Assembly (NCBI RefSeq): GCF_019279795.1 | Contig: NC_056730.1 | Span: 613,216,890-613,280,889 of the forward strand | Direction: 5' to 3' | DNA: 64,000 nucleotides | Origin: Protopterus annectens | Taxonomy: Eukaryota > Chordata > Ceratodontiformes > Protopteridae | Part shown: piece after piece, positions 58,946-64,000 of the stretch | How the letters are laid out: each line of letters begins with the position of its first letter | How positions within the stretch are numbered: the first letter of the stretch is position 1 | Position numbers and translations under genes: made by a program | Notes under the pieces: model-generated | What the model saw: the letters and a program-made list of their open reading frames with translations, nothing else | Told to the model about the DNA's origin: nothing | Databases searched by the model: none

Positions 58946-61639
58946 TGCCCTCTTCTCTGCCCACCAGCCTGACCAGGCTGTTCCCCCTCTCTTCGACCAA
59001 ACTTCCAGCAATCTAACCACCAGTAAGGCACTAGGCCAAACATCATTCAGTGTACCCATCCTTCCTAACCAAGCTGGATCAAAGTCATTACCTCCTAACC
59101 ATATACATGACTAATGAAAAACAGCCAATTACCTAACAGCTGAAAACAAACCACTGACCCCTCTCCTATGCTAAGGCACCAAACCATAACGTCATAACCT
59201 ATCATGACTACTGCTCATGATCTAACTAATCCATACCACCTGACCAGTGAATGCCTCACAATGAGTCCAAGATCATTACTGTCCAGTGGACCCCCATACT
59301 AAACCCACTGCCACTGAAACCATGCAGCGCAAATGCATACCACCATGCCACATTGCAGCCCTATTTTACCACCCAATGAAAATAATTTCTCTATTTTTTG
59401 TTGTTTTGTCCAAGGAATGTAATACCCTCTTAAATCTCTTTGTAAATTCAATTTAGTAAAATGTTACCATCACACCAACTACACATTATAAACAATATCA
59501 CACTTAGCAGCCATCATGGCCAGTAGCAATCTGCGACCCCAAATACTGTTACACCACCACCAATAAACCAAGCCAGACAAAACTAACTAAACACAATATA
59601 CCAACAACTAGAGAATGCCTGATGCCACCAGCTCACACAAGGTCCGTGACGCATCTATTACCACCAGAATGTAGTGAATAGACCCAACCCAGTCCCTCCT
59701 GAGAATGCTTAACTCAAAGCTAAATCCGCCTATCAAAGTTATTACCCCCAACTAGCTCACAAGCCTAACTCACACAATGCAACCCAGTAAACTCCCACCC
59801 TTAATGTCTGCAGCTATCTGACCCATTCCAAAGAAGAGACCACCACTACCCATAAAACCAGTTGCAAGATTCAACCTAATGCTCCGCATACAAGATTGAA
59901 TCAAAGAGACATTGCCTTGTGACTGCAAGGAAGAAAAACACAGCAAACCAGCAACTCCATATTCAGCTGCACTTCTGGCAAACGGCCGTCACTGCCTTTC
60001 ATGCTGCTCCATCAGCCAAAATCCTCCTCAGTTTCTTTTTCTCAGCTGTAGAGTCCTACATTTCTTCAGACCCCAAGTAATACCAACTCTGCATGACCCC
60101 CATCTGCACTCAGGGTGTGATCTGTAAAGAAAGGCTGTAAGAAGTACTCCCACACATGCACAATCCCACTTCTTAATGAGGAAGCCAAATTATGTACGCC
60201 ATAAAAGGCATATTTCCTTCATCCACTGCATAAAATTCGGACACTACCAGATGCAAAAAACACCCCTGAAAATTAAGATGTCCTAACAAAGATCCCCATA
60301 ACATTCGTCCCACCTTACCATAAAGTAACAATTGCAACAGTTACCCATGCAAAATAAAAACAAAACATTGCATTAAAAAGTTTTTATTCTGTAAATAAAA
60401 TTATCACTCTTCTACCTACAAAGGAGTTCTCAACAAAATTAATAGTTAGATAAAAGAAAATTAAAACTATTAAGCACTAGTCTACTACAAATTACCTTTA
60501 CGGCTCCACCTATAGTATTGCCCTCTGGACAAGGACAACTTTCACCCCATGTCCATTTTGACTAAGAGCAACATGCACTGTACTCTGGATTGTGGAATCT
60601 CACTTACCTGAACATGGCTAGGTTATAAAAAAACTTAGGACCATTAGCCTAGAAACCACCCTCAGGTTTTAGAATAAGTAACCTTGCAACCATGCTGTTT
60701 AACACCACGAAAGCAACCCCCACCTCCCCACAGCATCCCTTCAATACCAATTGTGCAATAACCATTACTGTAACATTGATAAGATAACCAATTTAAAGAG
60801 TTATAAAACCATTAACACCTAGTAACTTCCTATACCTAAGATAGCTATGCATCTACCCTACCTGCAAAAACCCCCAAAGCCCTCAAGAATTCCCCAACCC
60901 TGTAAACCTAGCCCCACCCCCAGATACACCCTCTGCACTTGCCGACACATTACCCCAAACTACACCAAATACAACATACTTTAAAGAATGCACTGAAGTA
61001 AAATAAGATTCCCTCGCGACCTCATTGTGCACTACTCAGCAACTAGAACATCCAACCCATCAGAATCAATTTACATCAAAAACTTCCAGCAGGGGTAGCA
61101 ATTTTTAATTACTTTAAAACTCTTTTACATGAACACCCTTTGTGCACCATTCTATTAGTGTATGGCAGCCACTGGACTTGCACTTCCACCTCTGACCACA
61201 TCTTTCCAGGTCCACACCAACTGATGGCTACTCTCTCTCTGCTCTTCCCCACCTGCAAGATGCGAAAAAAAGATTCACTATCTCTGTTGCACATTTGGTC
61301 CAGACAAGCTCACGACACAAATGCCCTTCAAAACTCCGCATTCTACAAAATAGGGTTAGGCAGCAATACAAATCAAAGATGGAAACAAACCCACTACTCT
61401 GTGTGCGTTACATGGCAAACCAAAGCTACACCCACTCCTTCCCACATGCCATTAAATAATTGTCCGGATGTGGAACTATATGCGAGATATTTTGGTCTTT
61501 CATAAGCCAACTTAAATTTTTACATCCGCTGGGATACCTTTGGTCTAATTTTCCATTGTACTCTTCCAGTTTAATCATGCTTGTTTTTCTTATAGGCTTT
61601 TCCATATTGTTTATTCCATACTCCAAGTTTGTAGCTTTA
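58946..61639. other. unrecognised interval, no gene called
   Basis: C/A-rich on plus, with no open frame longer than about 120 codons and no motif I recognise. On the minus strand it may be the body of whatever element owns the direct repeats at 57.9 and 58.6 kb, but nothing in it shows this. Confidence 0.4.
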
Positions 61640-62290
61640 ATGTAACCTAACAAACAATGACGTCATTTATTTTTGATTTCAAGACTTTATAAATCTTTGT
61701 AATACAACCTATAGTTCTATATAGCTATCATTAAACAATTGGATGATATGATTAGAAAAAAACTGATAGCAGAATCTACCCATTATACCCAGGTCCTTAA
61801 ATTACTTTACAGTTTCAAATTACTGCCATTAACCTGTATTAAATATTCACCTTTCAATTTATGCCTACCACCAATCTCCTTATGCTTAGTTCTTGATGTA
61901 TTTATCAGCATACTATCCTCCTGTGCCCAAATGGTCAACTTATGTCAAGTTATTTTGCAGACATGCCTTATCCTGTAACACACGCATAATCAGTTTGCAA
62001 TTTCGAGTCATCTGCATATAGACTGCAGAACACTCAAAAGGATTAGGTCTAAGAAAGATACAATCCTAAACAAGTAAGGGCCTAAGACAGAGCCCTGTGG
62101 GACACACCCTGACTGTAAACAAAGTTTTTGTCTGTCCAGTTGCTGTATGATATTTGTCATGTCTTATTTGTATCAGCCATCCAGCTATCCATCTGTATCA
62201 AAAGAGTACATCAGTTCTAGTTGTACTAATTTATTGATCAGTGTTACATGTATGACCCTGTAAAAGTGCTAGAAAATTAACTCTATGAAT
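61640..62290 (-). mobile_element. very old LINE reverse transcriptase fragment
   Basis: Reverse strand from about 62120: 'GVSHRALS.ALTCLGL' (from G-VPQGSVLGPLL), then 'SLYADDSKLQTD' (YADD box) near 62020, then 'DHLGTGG.YADKYIKN' in the place of the usual W-x-x-x-N-x-x-K region, and 'NLRTW'. Interrupted by many stops. It resembles jockey/L2-group RTs but not the L1-L5 family. Confidence 0.6.
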
Positions 62291-64000
62291 TACATCACAG
62301 CGCCAATTTAATGTCAGCTGTTATTATATTGTTTATAGACCCTCATATTTACAGGTGGTACTAGATCTGCTTTCAACATATGCATGCTGATATATATGGT
62401 TTTCACGTCTGGACATTCTACAAAGAAATCTGTACACAGTATTAATTCACAATCTCTCATCCTGTCAAAGTTTCAAGAAATGTGGTTTCTGGACAATGTA
62501 GCGTGCGATGAAACAAATCTTGTTAACTCCTAGCCCTCTACCCAAATATAAAAAGAGCAATATTTAAAATCACTTAGCTCTCAACCTTCCATCTCAAACA
62601 TGAGGAACACCAGCCCTCACTCATAATGTATGGAATACTATGGGCAAAATGTGGCTTACTATCAACTTCCAGCTAGAAAGGTCATAGAATAGTTAAAAAG
62701 ACCCGACCAAAGCCCTAAAAGTAATGGGGAACAAGATCCAAACATAGGGACAGATTGGGTGCATCATTGCTCCTATAAACTCCAGAAGCTACCAAGAATA
62801 ACAAGATTTTGTCTCAGGATGCAGCTCTGGAGAGGAAATGAAGGCTGAAATCCAAACATCATTATTTTAGTGATTTAATCCAAAGCAATTTGCCAAAAAC
62901 TACAACATTTATGAGGAACAGACCCAAAATATGAGCCAAAAATCTGGACATTCTTACCAAAAAATCCAGGCTTTGAGTTTCAAAGGTATACAAAGGGTGA
63001 TTTTTTTTTTTTCTTTTCTTTTGAAGGACGAAGCTCCATACTCCTGGGAATATTCAGCCCGAGTCTTGAACCTGGGGATGCTGTATCCTCTACAATCACA
63101 GCAAAACACCACTATACACATTTGAGGTTGTGCTTTTATTAATTTTGAATAACTTCGACATATAAGGGAACCAGATGTAACTGACTTATATACAACCAAT
63201 CAGCTGCAAGTGCAAAAGTAGTAGCAAAAGAATGACTGAGGCCAGTAAAAAGCTGGTACCCAGACTTAAATACAAAGGGAAAACAAATACAGTAACAGCT
63301 CAGCACTCCAAGCTCATGGCTTTACTGACCCCAGACCTCTACAGAGTAGAATAACTTTTTTTTTTTTTTTTTTGGTAAAATTATCAAAGGAAGGGAATTG
63401 GCAGACTAATTCAAGCCTGCCAAACTCTCTACTAAGAGTGAACCTCTGGAACCTTTTTCGTTTTACTATAATAATTTTCAGCTACATTTTACCAGAAGAA
63501 ACCTCTGGAAAGATCAGAGAATCGCCAATGTGTATGACATCAGTATGCTACCCATGCACACATCGTGCACCACTGCTTGACAGCTTAACTCCAAGCCCGT
63601 GAAAAAAAAAACCCTGTGAAGCTTAGCTGGCACCCCTAGTCAGTGGTTAGCCCAAAACAAGGCACCCCTAAATGTTATAGCAAGCCCCCAAAGTGCAGCA
63701 ACACCTTACCTCCAGAGCGCTTGACTCCCAGTAAGCAGAGCTCACCCTAGGACTCCTGCACTGTGCACATATTTACACTAGTCTGAGCAAGGTCTCAGGA
63801 AGCCGTAGTTGTTATATATTTGAAAGTATCTTTTTTTTTTTTTTTTTGTTTTGTTTTGTTTTTGAAGTTGCCGCTAATCCTGTGTGGAGTCTTGTCTGAT
63901 TTATCGACAGGCGGGAACTTCACTTAGCCGCGTCAACATCAAATTCTGAGGAATACATCTTATTTTCTTGTTTTTTTTATCACGGTATAGCATGCGGCTG
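62291..64000. other. gene-free right flank
   Basis: AT-rich, with T runs at 63002-63011, 63358-63374 and 63831-63847. No gene, tRNA or repeat family from elsewhere in the window is recognised. Confidence 0.45.

Overview
The window looks like intergenic or intronic DNA from a large, repeat-rich, non-mammalian vertebrate genome. That is inferred from the mix of CR1/L2-like LINEs, an RTE LINE of the 'craniofacial development protein 2-like' type, Tc1 and PIF/Harbinger DNA transposons, tRNA-derived SINE-like units, long TG/TA tracts and intron-split transposon genes. An amphibian- or lungfish-like host is a guess; I saw no mammalian Alu, L1 or B1 sequence. I recognise no host gene. All homology statements come from reading the sequence by eye.

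Layout. 1.1-7.6 kb: a nine-unit tandem array (about 230 bp plus a variable TG tract per unit), split by a complete 4.08-kb CR1-like LINE flanked by TTAT. 8.4-21.9 kb (minus strand): copy A of a large Harbinger-type accessory (Myb/SANT-like) gene. Its parts are a leader near 21.6 kb, a first coding exon at 16.4-16.8 kb and a last exon at 9.1-10.0 kb. Its introns carry a 318-bp MITE with a Tc1 element inside it, a TG-rich minisatellite, a LINE fragment and an RTE LINE. 21.85-30.1 kb: three collinear copies of a duplicated segment rich in the same MITE, plus a transposon-like unit holding TTAGGG-type repeats. 30.5-35.1 kb: a cluster of perfect hairpins, a tRNA-like block and a second, different Harbinger Myb/SANT gene (copy C, three exons). 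36.4-42.8 kb: copy B of the large Harbinger gene on the plus strand, with 330 bp of TA repeat and a TA-targeted MITE in its first intron. 43.3-53.6 kb: a LINE graveyard with a LINE inside a LINE and an RTE tail inside a LINE, plus a second array related to the first. 54.6-57.2 kb: a Harbinger (HARBI1-like) transposase gene with a tRNA-like block downstream and hairpins upstream. 57.9-64 kb: a direct-repeat pair, a very old LINE fragment and otherwise unrecognised AT-rich DNA.

How the parts relate. PIF/Harbinger elements normally carry two genes: a DDE nuclease and a Myb/SANT DNA-binding partner. Here the nuclease (55.2-56.3 kb) and copy C (32.5-34.3 kb) each lie beside a copy of the same tRNA-like block and on the same side of a hairpin cluster. 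They look like complementary halves of one element family. Copies A and B are a second family with a long multi-exon gene and conserved splice sites. All the transposon genes seen carry at least one break.
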